Shown here: positions 17,136 to 24,744 of the stretch, piece after piece
Position numbering within the stretch: position 1 is the first letter of the stretch
How the letters are laid out: every line of letters starts with the position of its first letter
Source: Sorangium cellulosum
GTDB taxonomy: Bacteria > Myxococcota_A > Polyangia > Polyangiales > Polyangiaceae
Reading direction: 5' to 3'
NCBI RefSeq assembly: GCF_002950945.1
Contig: NZ_CP012673.1
Location: 6,075,001-6,139,000, forward strand
DNA: 64,000 bases
Notes under the pieces: model-generated
Seen by the model: only the letters and a program-made list of their open reading frames with translations
What the model was told of the DNA's origin: nothing
Databases searched by the model: none
Made by a program: the position numbers and the translations under genes

Positions 17136-18406
17136 CAGAAGGACGAGGGATCGCCCGGCGGCGTCGACGGGGTGTCCAGCCGGCCCGGCGAGCTGCCGTC
17201 GTCCTGGAGGGGCGCCCGCCGGCCCACCGTCAGGTAGAACGCGGCCCCGGTGAGCGTCTCGCCCTCGATGACCTCGTTGCTGGGCGACACCACCCGCACG
17301 TCGCCGCCGAGCCCGCGCGCGGTGCGCCGGGCGATCGCCAGGCCGACGCCGACGCCGCCGTAAGCGCGCGTGGCCGAGCCGTCGACCTGGTAAAACGGCT
17401 CGAAGATGCGCGACATGCGGTCGGGGCGAACGCCGGGCCCGGTGTCGGCGACGCAGAGCTCGTAGTGGCCCGATTGCAGCACGGTGACCCGCACGCCTGC
17501 GGTGCCGCCGGCCGGGGTGAACTTCGCGGCGTTCTCGAAGAGCTGGATCATCGCGCGCTGGAGGCGGCCCGCGTCGCCCCACGCGGGCAGCGGGCCGCGC
17601 GGCAGATCCTCGACGAGCTGCACCTTCCCCTCGGCGAAGCGGTCGGCCACCTGGGCGAGGGCGCGCCGCGTGGTGTCGAGGAAGTCGTACTCCGAGTGCA
17701 TGAAGCGCATCCGGCCCGTCTCGATGCCGGTCACGTCGAGGAGGTTGTCGATGAGCGAGCGGAGCCTGCGGACGCAGTCCTCCATCGCGAGCAGCGCCTT
17801 CTTCTGCGCCTTGTTGAGGGGACCGAGCTCCTCGTCCGCGAGCAGCTTCACGTACCCGACGATCGGGGTCATCGGGGTCGCGAGCTCGTGCGAGATGTTG
17901 CGGTAGAACTCGGTGCGCGCGGCGTCGAGCTCGCGAAGCCGGGCGTTGGCGCGCGACAGCTCGGCGACCTTCTGCTCGAGGTGGGCGACGATGCGCTGGC
18001 TCTGCTCGCGCAGCCGGAGCGGCCCCTGCGAGGCGGGGAGCTCCTCGCGCGCGCCGCTCAGGTACCGGCCGATGACCGCCGAGAAGGAGCGCGCGTCGAT
18101 GGGCTTCTGGAGGAACCCGTCGCAGCCGACGGCGAGGCTCGTGTCCCGGTCGCCCTCGGCGGTGATCGCGACGATCGGGACGCCGGCGAGCGACGCCTCG
18201 CCCCGCAGGCGCAGGGTGACCTCGAACCCGTCGAGGCCCGGGATGTTCAGGTCGACGAGCACGAGGTCGGGGCGCAGCGTGCACGCGAGGCGCACGCCTT
18301 CGAGCCCGTCGGCCGCCTCGAGGACCTCATGGCCTGCGCTCTGGAGCAGCTTGCGGACGAGCAGGCGGTTCGCGGGGTCGTCCTCGATATGAAGGATCTT
18401 CGACAT
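17135..18406 (-). CDS. Response-regulator receiver/histidine kinase hybrid
   Basis: This 423-aa cytosolic hybrid has an N-terminal REC domain (SKILHIEDDPANRLLVRKLL, phospho-acceptor Asp in LVLVDLNIPGLDG), a coiled-coil linker, a HisKA dimerisation domain with the H-box FYRNISHELATPM, and an HATPase_c domain (N-box FENAAKFTP, G1 VADTGPGV, G2 GVGVGLAIARR). It has no membrane segment or sensor domain. An in-frame ATG at 18421 gives a 5-residue longer alternative. It probably relays phosphate from another kinase. Its product is translationally coupled to a cysteine desulfurase. Confidence 0.9.
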   Translation of the reverse strand: MSKILHIEDDPANRLLVRKLLQSAGHEVLEAADGLEGVRLACTLRPDLVLVDLNIPGLDGFEVTLRLRGEASLAGVPIVAITAEGDRDTSLAVGCDGFLQKPIDARSFSAVIGRYLSGAREELPASQGPLRLREQSQRIVAHLEQKVAELSRANARLRELDAARTEFYRNISHELATPMTPIVGYVKLLADEELGPLNKAQKKALLAMEDCVRRLRSLIDNLLDVTGIETGRMRFMHSEYDFLDTTRRALAQVADRFAEGKVQLVEDLPRGPLPAWGDAGRLQRAMIQLFENAAKFTPAGGTAGVRVTVLQSGHYELCVADTGPGVRPDRMSRIFEPFYQVDGSATRAYGGVGVGLAIARRTARGLGGDVRVVSPSNEVIEGETLTGAAFYLTVGRRAPLQDDGSSPGRLDTPSTPPGDPSSF

Positions 18407-18560
18407 GGGCTCTGCCGTCATACTAGTCACGATCCGCAAGGGTCAGGCACGTTCTAGGCGACTTTCCTCCTCGGTCGACCCCTGCGCGCGTGACGCGGCC
18501 GAGGCGACCGGACGCAACCTGGACCAGGACGTCCGCCCGCAGCATCCGAGCGCCGCGCGT

Positions 18561-18661
18561 GATGACGCACGCGCCGAGAGGATGACGCACGCGCCGAGAG
18601 GATGACGGCACGCGCCGAGAGGATGACGCACGCGCCGAGCGGATGACGCACGCGCCGAGCG
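18561..18661. repeat. Minisatellite: five tandem 20-21 bp units upstream of lnt
   Basis: Five direct copies of a unit beginning gatgacgcacgcgccgag are arranged head to tail at 18561, 18581, 18601 (21 nt, one extra g), 18622 and 18642. Later copies end cg instead of ag. They lie in the divergent region between the hybrid kinase and lnt. Copy-number variation by slippage is expected. Any regulatory role is unproven. Confidence 0.85.
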
Positions 18662-18786
18662 CGGTTGCGAGCGCGGTTGACGGAGCGGCGGCGCCCCTTC
18701 ATTACGGGGCCCGCCATGCCCGGCTCCATCACGTCCAACCGCGCCGCCACGGCGGCGCGCGGCATCCACTTCCTCCGGGGCACCCG

Positions 18787-20514
18787 ATGACGACCGCGCA
18801 CCAGCAAGACGGTGGGGCTGCCGGCGCGGCCCCCGAAGCAGCAGACGTCGCGCGCCTCCCTCTGCCCGAGACGCCGCGCGAGGCGAGCGCCCCGCGCGCG
18901 GGGAGCGCCGCGCGGCCGATGCCCGCGCGGCTCGCCTGCGGGCTCGCGGCGCTCACCGGGTTTCTCTACTTCCTCGGCTTCCCGGGGATGGATCTCTGGC
19001 CGATCTCGTTCTTCGGCCTCGTCCCGCTGATCGTGGCGCTGCGCGGGCAGACGCCGGGGCGCGCGGCGCTGCTCGGCTGGATCGCCGGCTTCGTCATGAC
19101 GATGACCGGCTTCTACTGGCTGCTCGAGATGCTGAAGGTGTTCAGCGGGTTCCCCACGATCCTCTGCGTGCTCTTCATGGCGATCCTGTGCGCCTACCAG
19201 GCGGGGCGCATCGCGCTGTGCGGCTGGCTGTACGGCCGCGCCGAGGCGCGCGGGTGGCCCGGCCCCGTGGTCTTCGCGCTCGCGTTCGTGACGAGCGAGC
19301 TCGTCTTTCCCCTGCTCTTCCCCTGGTACTTCGGCTCCTCGGTCCACAACGCGCCCGTGATGGCGCAGGTCGCCGATCTCGGCGGTCCGTACCTCGTCGG
19401 GCTGGTGCTCATCGCCGCGAACCTCGCGATCGCCGAGCTCGTGATGTTCCGCCTGGATCGCCCGGCCCGGGTCGCCGCGCCGCAGTCCGGCGCCCCCGGC
19501 GCGGAAGGCCGGGCCGCCGGCGCGACGTTGCCCGGCCGCCCGCTGAACCGCGCGCTTCTCGCCGTGGGCGTCGCGGTCCCTGCCCTCGCGGCCGTCTACG
19601 GCGTCGTCAGGATGCGGAGCGTGGGCGCGGCCATGAGCGCCGCCGAGCCGATCAAGGTCGGCATCGTCCAGCCGAACCTCGCGCTGTTCGACCGCCGGAA
19701 CGCGGAGAAGATCCACCTGAGCCGGACCCGGGAGCTCGCGAGCCAGGGGGCGGGCCTCGTCGTGTGGAGCGAGGCCGGCGTGCCGCGGTCCTTCCGCGAG
19801 TCGTCCTACAAGCGCGAGGTCCAGCGTTCGCTGACGAGCCGCCTCGGTGTCCCCACGGTGGTCGGCACGGTCATCCACCGGCTCCCCGCGGCGGCCGGCG
19901 AGCGCGGCGTCAGCTTCAACACGGCGCTCATGGCCGGCGCGGAGGGCGAGATCCTCGGCCGGTACGACAAGCAGTACCTGCTCGCGTTCGGCGAGTACCT
20001 CCCGCTCGGCGAGCAGGTCCCGTACCTCTACACGCTGTCGCCGAACTCGGGCCGCTTCAGCCCCGGGACGTCGCTCGATCCGCTCCAGTGGAACGGCCAC
20101 CGGCTCGCGACGATGATCTGTTACGAGGACATCCTGCCCCACTTCGTGAACAAGCTGGTCGCGCACGGCGACCCCGACCTCCTCGTGAACCTCACGAACG
20201 ACGCCTGGTTCGGCGACACCACGGAGCCGTGGATCCACCTCGCGCTCGCGAAGATGCGGGCGATCGAGCACCGCCGCTACCTGGTCCGCGCCACGAACAG
20301 CGGCGTCTCCGCGATCGTCGATCCTGCGGGGCGCGTCGTGGTGCACAGCGACACCTTCAAGGAGCAGTCGCTCCTCGGCGAGGCCCGGTTCATGCGGGCG
20401 AGGACCGTCTACGGGATGGTGGGCGACATCCCGTGGTACGTCGCCGCGGTCGCGACCGCAGCGATGGCGTTCGTCTCGCGGCCGGAGCGCTGGCGGCGCC
20501 GGCGCGAAGTCTGA
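18787..20514 (+). CDS. lnt: Apolipoprotein N-acyltransferase
   Basis: This 575-aa inner-membrane enzyme adds the third acyl chain to lipoproteins. A ~40-aa polar N-terminus precedes membrane helices from ~40 to ~280. A periplasmic nitrilase-fold domain follows, with the catalytic Glu in VVWSEAG, Lys in RYDKQYLLAFGEYLPL and Cys in MICYEDILP, then NLTNDAWFGDTTEPWIHL and RATNSGVSAIVDP. The ATG at 18787 is favoured; the frame is open upstream through the minisatellite, but that extension is repeat-derived. The many lipoprotein genes in the window are its likely substrates. Confidence 0.94.
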   Translation: MTTAHQQDGGAAGAAPEAADVARLPLPETPREASAPRAGSAARPMPARLACGLAALTGFLYFLGFPGMDLWPISFFGLVPLIVALRGQTPGRAALLGWIAGFVMTMTGFYWLLEMLKVFSGFPTILCVLFMAILCAYQAGRIALCGWLYGRAEARGWPGPVVFALAFVTSELVFPLLFPWYFGSSVHNAPVMAQVADLGGPYLVGLVLIAANLAIAELVMFRLDRPARVAAPQSGAPGAEGRAAGATLPGRPLNRALLAVGVAVPALAAVYGVVRMRSVGAAMSAAEPIKVGIVQPNLALFDRRNAEKIHLSRTRELASQGAGLVVWSEAGVPRSFRESSYKREVQRSLTSRLGVPTVVGTVIHRLPAAAGERGVSFNTALMAGAEGEILGRYDKQYLLAFGEYLPLGEQVPYLYTLSPNSGRFSPGTSLDPLQWNGHRLATMICYEDILPHFVNKLVAHGDPDLLVNLTNDAWFGDTTEPWIHLALAKMRAIEHRRYLVRATNSGVSAIVDPAGRVVVHSDTFKEQSLLGEARFMRARTVYGMVGDIPWYVAAVATAAMAFVSRPERWRRRREV

Positions 20515-20559
20515 GCTCCACGACGCCGGTGCGCGCCGCGTCGCGACGCTCGTCCGACC

Positions 20560-20862
20560 TCAGCGGCCGCGGCCTCGCCAGTACCCGGGGCGGCGACGGA
20601 GGTGCATGACCGCGAGCACGAGGATGCGATCGGGCTCGACCACATAGAGCAGTCCGTAGGGGAACCGTTGGAGGGTCAGGCGCCGGACGCCAGGCTCAAG
20701 CTCGGGGCCTTGCTCGGGAGCCTCCGCGATGCGGTCAACCGCCGCGAGCATCTGCTCCTCGAATCGATCAGCGACCCGCGGATCGCGCGCCGCATACCAC
20801 ACGAACGCTTCGTGGGCCTCGCGCTCTGCTTCGAGCGCAAGGACGACCGGACGGCGGGGCAC
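20560..20862 (-). CDS. ParE/RelE-family toxin
   Basis: This 100-aa basic protein has the ParE/RelE plasmid-stabilisation fold pattern: an N-terminal helix EAEREAHEAFVWYAARDPRVADRF, then RRLTLQRFPYGLLYVVEPDRILVLAVMHLRRRPGYWRGR, the characteristic final strand and tail. It begins at GTG one nucleotide after the stop of the antitoxin gene. Family members inhibit gyrase or cleave mRNA on the ribosome; which applies cannot be told here. Confidence 0.88.
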   Translation of the reverse strand: MPRRPVVLALEAEREAHEAFVWYAARDPRVADRFEEQMLAAVDRIAEAPEQGPELEPGVRRLTLQRFPYGLLYVVEPDRILVLAVMHLRRRPGYWRGRGR

Positions 20863-20863
20863 C

Positions 20864-21091
20864 TCAGCCTCGCGCGAAGATACGTCCGCGGGCCTCTTCC
20901 CAGGGGACGGTCTGGGAGCGACCCGCCCGGATATCGTCGAGGCGCCTCCGGGCCTCCTCGACCCATGAGCGCTCGACCTCTTCCGGCGACTCGTCGCCCA
21001 CGCTCTCCAGGAGCCGCAGCGCGAGGACGCGCCGTTCGCTCTCGGGGAGCTTCATCGCCTCGTCGAGGAGCTCTTCGGCCGGGAGGGTCAT
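20864..21091 (-). CDS. Antitoxin, addiction-module component family
   Basis: This 75-aa acidic protein, MTLPAEELLDEAMKLPESER..., contains LALRLLESVGDES and SWVEEARRRLDDIRAGRSQTV, matching the small helical antitoxins (TIGR02574-like) that pair with ParE/RelE toxins. The frame is open far upstream, but that segment overlaps a repeat element and is not antitoxin-like; the ATG at 21091 has an adjacent GAGGG. It is the first gene of the two-gene cassette, as expected when antitoxin must be made in excess. Confidence 0.85.
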   Translation of the reverse strand: MTLPAEELLDEAMKLPESERRVLALRLLESVGDESPEEVERSWVEEARRRLDDIRAGRSQTVPWEEARGRIFARG

Positions 21092-21167
21092 CCCTCGCAG
21101 CATAGCAGAGGTGCCGGAGGCATGAGGGCACACGTCCAGCCTTGAGCGGCTCCCAACGACGACGTGA

Positions 21168-21415
21168 GCGCCGGCGGGGGGCTGTGCGCGGCGGCGCGCG
21201 GGTGGGCGCGATCCAGCACCGACCGAGGTGCCATAAGGTCCCAGTCTCCTCCACGCCCCAGGCGCGCCCTGTGGGGCGCGCACCCCAACGCTTCAGCCAG
21301 CAAGGCCCGAAGGGAGACATGCCGGGCGGTGTCCCATGCGCAAGCTCCCCCGCCCCAGTCTTGCCGGATGGCGAGCGCCACCCGCGCGCCGCCGCGCACA
21401 GCCCCCCGCCGGCGC
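21168..21415. repeat. Hairpin-armed structured element, copy 1
   Basis: Perfect 38-bp inverted arms (21168-21205 and 21378-21415) enclose a 172-nt core. The core shares long identical blocks with copy 2 at 54874-55131: 24 nt starting agcaccgaccgaggtgcc at 21214, and 38 nt starting cagcaaggcccgaaggg at 21298. Internal hairpins include caccgaccgaggtg, a gcgcgccc/gggcgcgc stem near 21262-21281, and a GCCCG/CGGGC stem around the agggagacatg loop. The arm sequences differ from those of copy 2. The element sits 10 nt past the DUF72 stop and upstream of the antitoxin gene. See findings. Confidence 0.85.
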
Positions 21416-21425
21416 GGCCGCTCCC

Positions 21426-22076
21426 CTAGAGCTTCATCGCCTTCTTGAACCGCTTCGCGTCCGCGAACATGTCGACGTTCGTGAAGACGTACGTCGCGTC
21501 GTCGTGCTTCGCCCCGCGCGCGATCTCCGCGAGCCGCTCGATCGCCGGATCCTCGTAGCGCGATTTGTGCCCCGCCGGCCCGTGCAGCCGGTAGTAGGCG
21601 ACCTTGAGCCGCGAGAGCCCCGCCGTCAGCGGGTCGCGCGCGGCGAGCGCGCCGACCTCCTGCGTGAGCTCGTCGCTCTCGTCCAGATCCCAGCCCGGCG
21701 GCGGCTCGAAGACGACGCGCTCGAAGCGCTTCTTCACGTTGGCCAGGAACTCGCGCAGGATCGCCTTGTTCGCGCGCGTCGGCGTGAACTCCGGGGGGCC
21801 GACGAAGACCGCGCTCTTCGCCTCGAGCTCGTCCGCGACGGCCTCGATGCTCTTGAGCGCCGTCTCGATGACCTTGCCGTCCCGGAACCCCTCCTGCCCG
21901 ATCTCTCGCGGACCCAGCAAGGCGAAGCGAAACCCGACCGGAGCTTCGCGCCGCCAGCGCCGGATCGTTCCAGGTCCCGGAAGGGACACGTGGGTCTCCT
22001 GCACCTCCACGAACATGAACTCGCGGAAATAGCGCGTCGCTGGGACGGGAAAACCGGCGCAGCCGACGGTAATCAT
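21426..22076 (-). CDS. DUF72 family protein (short form)
   Basis: This 216-aa TIM-barrel-like DUF72 protein (YecE family) begins MITVGCAGFPVPATRYFREF and contains FVEVQETHVSLPGPGTIRRWRREAP, VFVGPPEFTPT and YVFTNVDMFADAKRF, matching the family's conserved strands. The biochemical function of DUF72 is unknown. The ATG at 22076 fits the family start; an in-frame GTG lies 9 nt upstream. A second, larger DUF72 gene lies at 41669-42778; the two are only distantly similar. Confidence 0.86.
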   Translation of the reverse strand: MITVGCAGFPVPATRYFREFMFVEVQETHVSLPGPGTIRRWRREAPVGFRFALLGPREIGQEGFRDGKVIETALKSIEAVADELEAKSAVFVGPPEFTPTRANKAILREFLANVKKRFERVVFEPPPGWDLDESDELTQEVGALAARDPLTAGLSRLKVAYYRLHGPAGHKSRYEDPAIERLAEIARGAKHDDATYVFTNVDMFADAKRFKKAMKL

Positions 22077-22235
22077 CTCCCCCACCGTAGCCCACGCACG
22101 CCCCGGCGAGAAGCCACACAGATGGATTTCTCGCTCGGCGCGCCCGGATGCCCGGACGGCCCTCGGCCGCCCGCCGGTCTTGACGGCGCCGGGACGCCGC
22201 GCGGAGGGATCCCCGCGCGGATGCAGGGCGCCGGC

Positions 22236-23759
22236 TTACTCCTCGCCCTCGCGGTGTGGCACAGGCGGCGGCGCCGACGGAGGGCCTGGGTGCGCCCCGG
22301 GGACCTCGGCGCGCTCGAACGGCAGCGAGAGGGCGCCGCCGGTGCTGCGATCGAGCTTGCGCTGCAGGCGAGCTCGGCGGCGGGCCTGCGCGGGCTCGGG
22401 CTCGGCGGTGCCCTGGTCGGCCAGCTCGAGGGCGCGGGCGAAGGCGCGGACGTGGTGCTCGTAGAGCTTCGCCAGCTCGAGCCGCACCGCGGGGTCGTCG
22501 ACCTCGGCGGCGAGCGCCTCGTAGTCCGAGAGCGCCCGCGCCTTGTCCCCGCGCGCCTTCGCGATGTCGCCGCGCGCGCGGCGCGCCACCGCGCCGCCCC
22601 CCCGCTCGACCGCCGCGTCCGCGAGCTCGGCCGCGCGCTCGAGCGCGCCCGCCCTCCGCAACGTCGCGGCCACCCCGGCGAGATCGCCCGCGGCGAGGCT
22701 GCCGAGCGGCTCGCCGTAGAGGCCGACCAGCGCGACCATCGCGAGCACGTCGGCGGCGTTGTGCTCGACCACCCCGAGCAGCGCGTCCTCGTCGCCGGTG
22801 CGCAGGAAGTGGGCGTAACACGCGACGATCTCGCCGCCGGGGACGTCGCCGACGCGCACCCGGCCGAGCACGTCGTGCTCCAGGGCGATGAGCGTCCGGG
22901 TCTTCAGGCGGGCCTTGTGGATGCGGCGCGCGACGTGGACGAGGTCGAGGTGCGGCAGCTCCGGCGGCGGCGGCAGGCGGTTCATCACGTAACGCGTGCG
23001 CAGGAGCGGCATGTCGAACGCCTTGCCGTTGTACGTGACGATCATCGAGGCGTCGGCGAGGCGCTCGGCGAGGCGGCGGAGGATCGGCTCCTCCTCGCCG
23101 AGGCGGCGCAGGAGGAGCTGCTCCAGGACGAAGCCGTCCGACGACGGCTCGCCGAGCGGGCCCGCGTTCGCCGCCCCGGGGTCGAACCAGGCGAGGCCGA
23201 CGAGGAACGGCACCGTGCCCGTCCCCCCGGCCAGGCCCGTGGTCTCCGTGTCGAGGAACAGGGCGCGCCGCACGTCACACGCGGCGAGCGCCGGGTCGAG
23301 CGCGAGCAGCGCGAGCATCGCCGGGTCGGCGTCGCGCGCGGCGACGAGCGGCGCGCGGCCGACGCGGGCCGCCGCGAGGGAGCGGGTGCGGTTCACGTAA
23401 AGAGGACCGCCGGGCATCTGCTCGACATGGAAGGGGAGCTCGCCGCGCGCCGGATCGGCCCGCGGCGTCGGCGGCGCGCCCCGGGCGACGATGCGGGAGA
23501 TGCGGTCGCGCAGCTCGTCGAGGGAAGGTCGGCCGCCGGCGGCCGCCGGCGGGGAGACCGCCGGAGCCGCTGCCGCGGGGGGCGGCGGCGCGGAGGGCGC
23601 GGCGGCCGGCGCGATGTCGTCCGCCGCGGGGCCGCGTGTGAGCACCTCCGGCGCGGGGGGGCGCGGGGGGCCGTCCGGCGCGGGCGCGCGCGGGGCGCCG
23701 CTGCGCTGATCCGCCGGGAGCGGTCCGAGCCGCGCGAGCTTCGCCTTGAACGACGTCAT
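22236..23759 (-). CDS. YprB-like ribonuclease H-fold exonuclease domain protein
   Basis: This 507-aa protein has a Pro/Ala-rich, probably disordered N-terminus (~1-150), then a YprB RNase H-like domain. ALFLDTETTGLAGGTGTVPF provides the DxE motif, MIVTYNGKAFDMPLLRTRY a further Asp, and VEHNAADVLAMVALVGLYG the last Asp, so the DEDD-type residues appear intact. The C-terminal ~110 aa are Ala-rich helices resembling TPRs. YprB proteins are predicted 3'-5' exonucleases with uncertain substrates. It follows coaE by 37 nt, likely one transcript. Confidence 0.87.
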   Translation of the reverse strand: MTSFKAKLARLGPLPADQRSGAPRAPAPDGPPRPPAPEVLTRGPAADDIAPAAAPSAPPPPAAAAPAVSPPAAAGGRPSLDELRDRISRIVARGAPPTPRADPARGELPFHVEQMPGGPLYVNRTRSLAAARVGRAPLVAARDADPAMLALLALDPALAACDVRRALFLDTETTGLAGGTGTVPFLVGLAWFDPGAANAGPLGEPSSDGFVLEQLLLRRLGEEEPILRRLAERLADASMIVTYNGKAFDMPLLRTRYVMNRLPPPPELPHLDLVHVARRIHKARLKTRTLIALEHDVLGRVRVGDVPGGEIVACYAHFLRTGDEDALLGVVEHNAADVLAMVALVGLYGEPLGSLAAGDLAGVAATLRRAGALERAAELADAAVERGGGAVARRARGDIAKARGDKARALSDYEALAAEVDDPAVRLELAKLYEHHVRAFARALELADQGTAEPEPAQARRRARLQRKLDRSTGGALSLPFERAEVPGAHPGPPSAPPPVPHREGEE

Positions 23760-23796
23760 CGGCCGGTCGCGAGACTTCCACGCCCGGCACTGCGCA

Positions 23797-24435
23797 TCAA
23801 GTCAGTGGTCCGGCGGTCTTGACGGCCCCGCCGAACCGCGCCCGGATCGCGGCGAGCACGTCGTCGGCCTGCCGCTCGGTCGCGGCGCGGTCGCCGGCGT
23901 TGTCGATGACGTAGTCGGCGACCGCGACCTTGTCGGCGAGCGGCCGCTGCGCGGCGAGCCGGGCGCGCACCTGGCCCTCGGTCGCGCCGTCCCGCGCCAT
24001 CGCGCGGGCGATCTGGACCTCCTCGGGCACCGCGACGACCACGAGCGGCCGGAACACGTCGGCGATCCGGTTCTCGACGAGCAGCGCCGCCTCGTAGCAG
24101 GCCAGCGGCTCGCCCCGGGCCTCGAGCGCGGCGGCGCGCTCCGCCGTGAGCGCCGCGATCCGCGGGTGCACGATCGCGTTGAGCTGACGGCGCTTCGCCT
24201 CGTCGGCGAACACCACCGCGGCGACGCGGGCGCGGTCGAGCGATCCGTCCGGGAGCAGCACCTCCGGGCCGAGGGCGCGGACCACCTCGGCGAGCCCCTC
24301 GGTCCCCTTCGCCACGACGTCGCGGGCGAGCGCGTCGGCGTCGATGACCGGGAGCCCCTGCGCGCGAAACCGCGCGGCCACCGTGCTCTTGCCAGAGCCG
24401 AGGCCGCCGGTGAGACCGAACAGGACGAGCCCCAT
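23797..24435 (-). CDS. coaE: Dephospho-CoA kinase
   Basis: This 212-aa kinase performs the last step of CoA synthesis. It starts MGLVLFGLTGGLGSGKSTVAARF (P-loop at ~8-16). It carries VIDADALARDVV, the CoA-binding region AIVHPRIAA, ACYEAALLVENRIADVF, and the lid region IARAMARDGATEGQVRARLAAQ followed by DYVIDNAGD. The ATG at 24435 is chosen over longer in-frame openings because it places the P-loop as in the family. It heads a likely coaE-yprB operon. Confidence 0.93.
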   Translation of the reverse strand: MGLVLFGLTGGLGSGKSTVAARFRAQGLPVIDADALARDVVAKGTEGLAEVVRALGPEVLLPDGSLDRARVAAVVFADEAKRRQLNAIVHPRIAALTAERAAALEARGEPLACYEAALLVENRIADVFRPLVVVAVPEEVQIARAMARDGATEGQVRARLAAQRPLADKVAVADYVIDNAGDRAATERQADDVLAAIRARFGGAVKTAGPLT

Positions 24436-24744
24436 CGCGGCCTCAGGTTCCAAGGAGGGCGGCTCGCACCCCCTCGCCTGTGAGGCGACGCGGCACGTAC
24501 ATGGAGGGTTCGCCTGCCCCACATCCAGGAGGTTTCCGGTCGGGCTGCTCCCGCGCGCGCGGCGTCGGCGGCGGTGACGGCGGCGCAAGGGCGGCGTCGC
24601 GCGGCGCCGGCCGGGGGCGCAGGTTCTGCTCGTGACCACCCATGGCCCCGGAGCCTACCCCAGCGGTGCGCCAGACCCGCCGAGTTTCAGCGCCCCGGGC
24701 GCTTAAGAAGTCCGCTTCTCCGTGAATACAACTACCATAACGGG
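24436..24744. promoter_or_regulatory. Divergent region coaE / GGDEF-EAL gene
   Basis: These 309 nt between divergent starts carry no gene. A small inverted repeat (agaag/cttct, 24706-24719) and an AT-rich run (24720-24742) lie just before the GTG start of the c-di-GMP gene. They are plausible promoter or operator elements but unproven. Confidence 0.35.

Noticed and set aside
20676..21320. Minus-strand frame running through element copy 1 into the toxin-antitoxin pair (translation starting MSPFGPCWLKRW)
   Set aside because: The frame reads repeat-core DNA followed by an out-of-frame antitoxin/toxin. A similar peptide can be read in copy 2 only because the DNA is conserved; indels and arm changes break any shared protein.
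21168..21415. Retron msr-msd RNA (inverted ends, internal stems)
   Set aside because: No reverse transcriptase gene is adjacent to either copy and no priming-guanosine arrangement could be identified. Kept only as a distant alternative.
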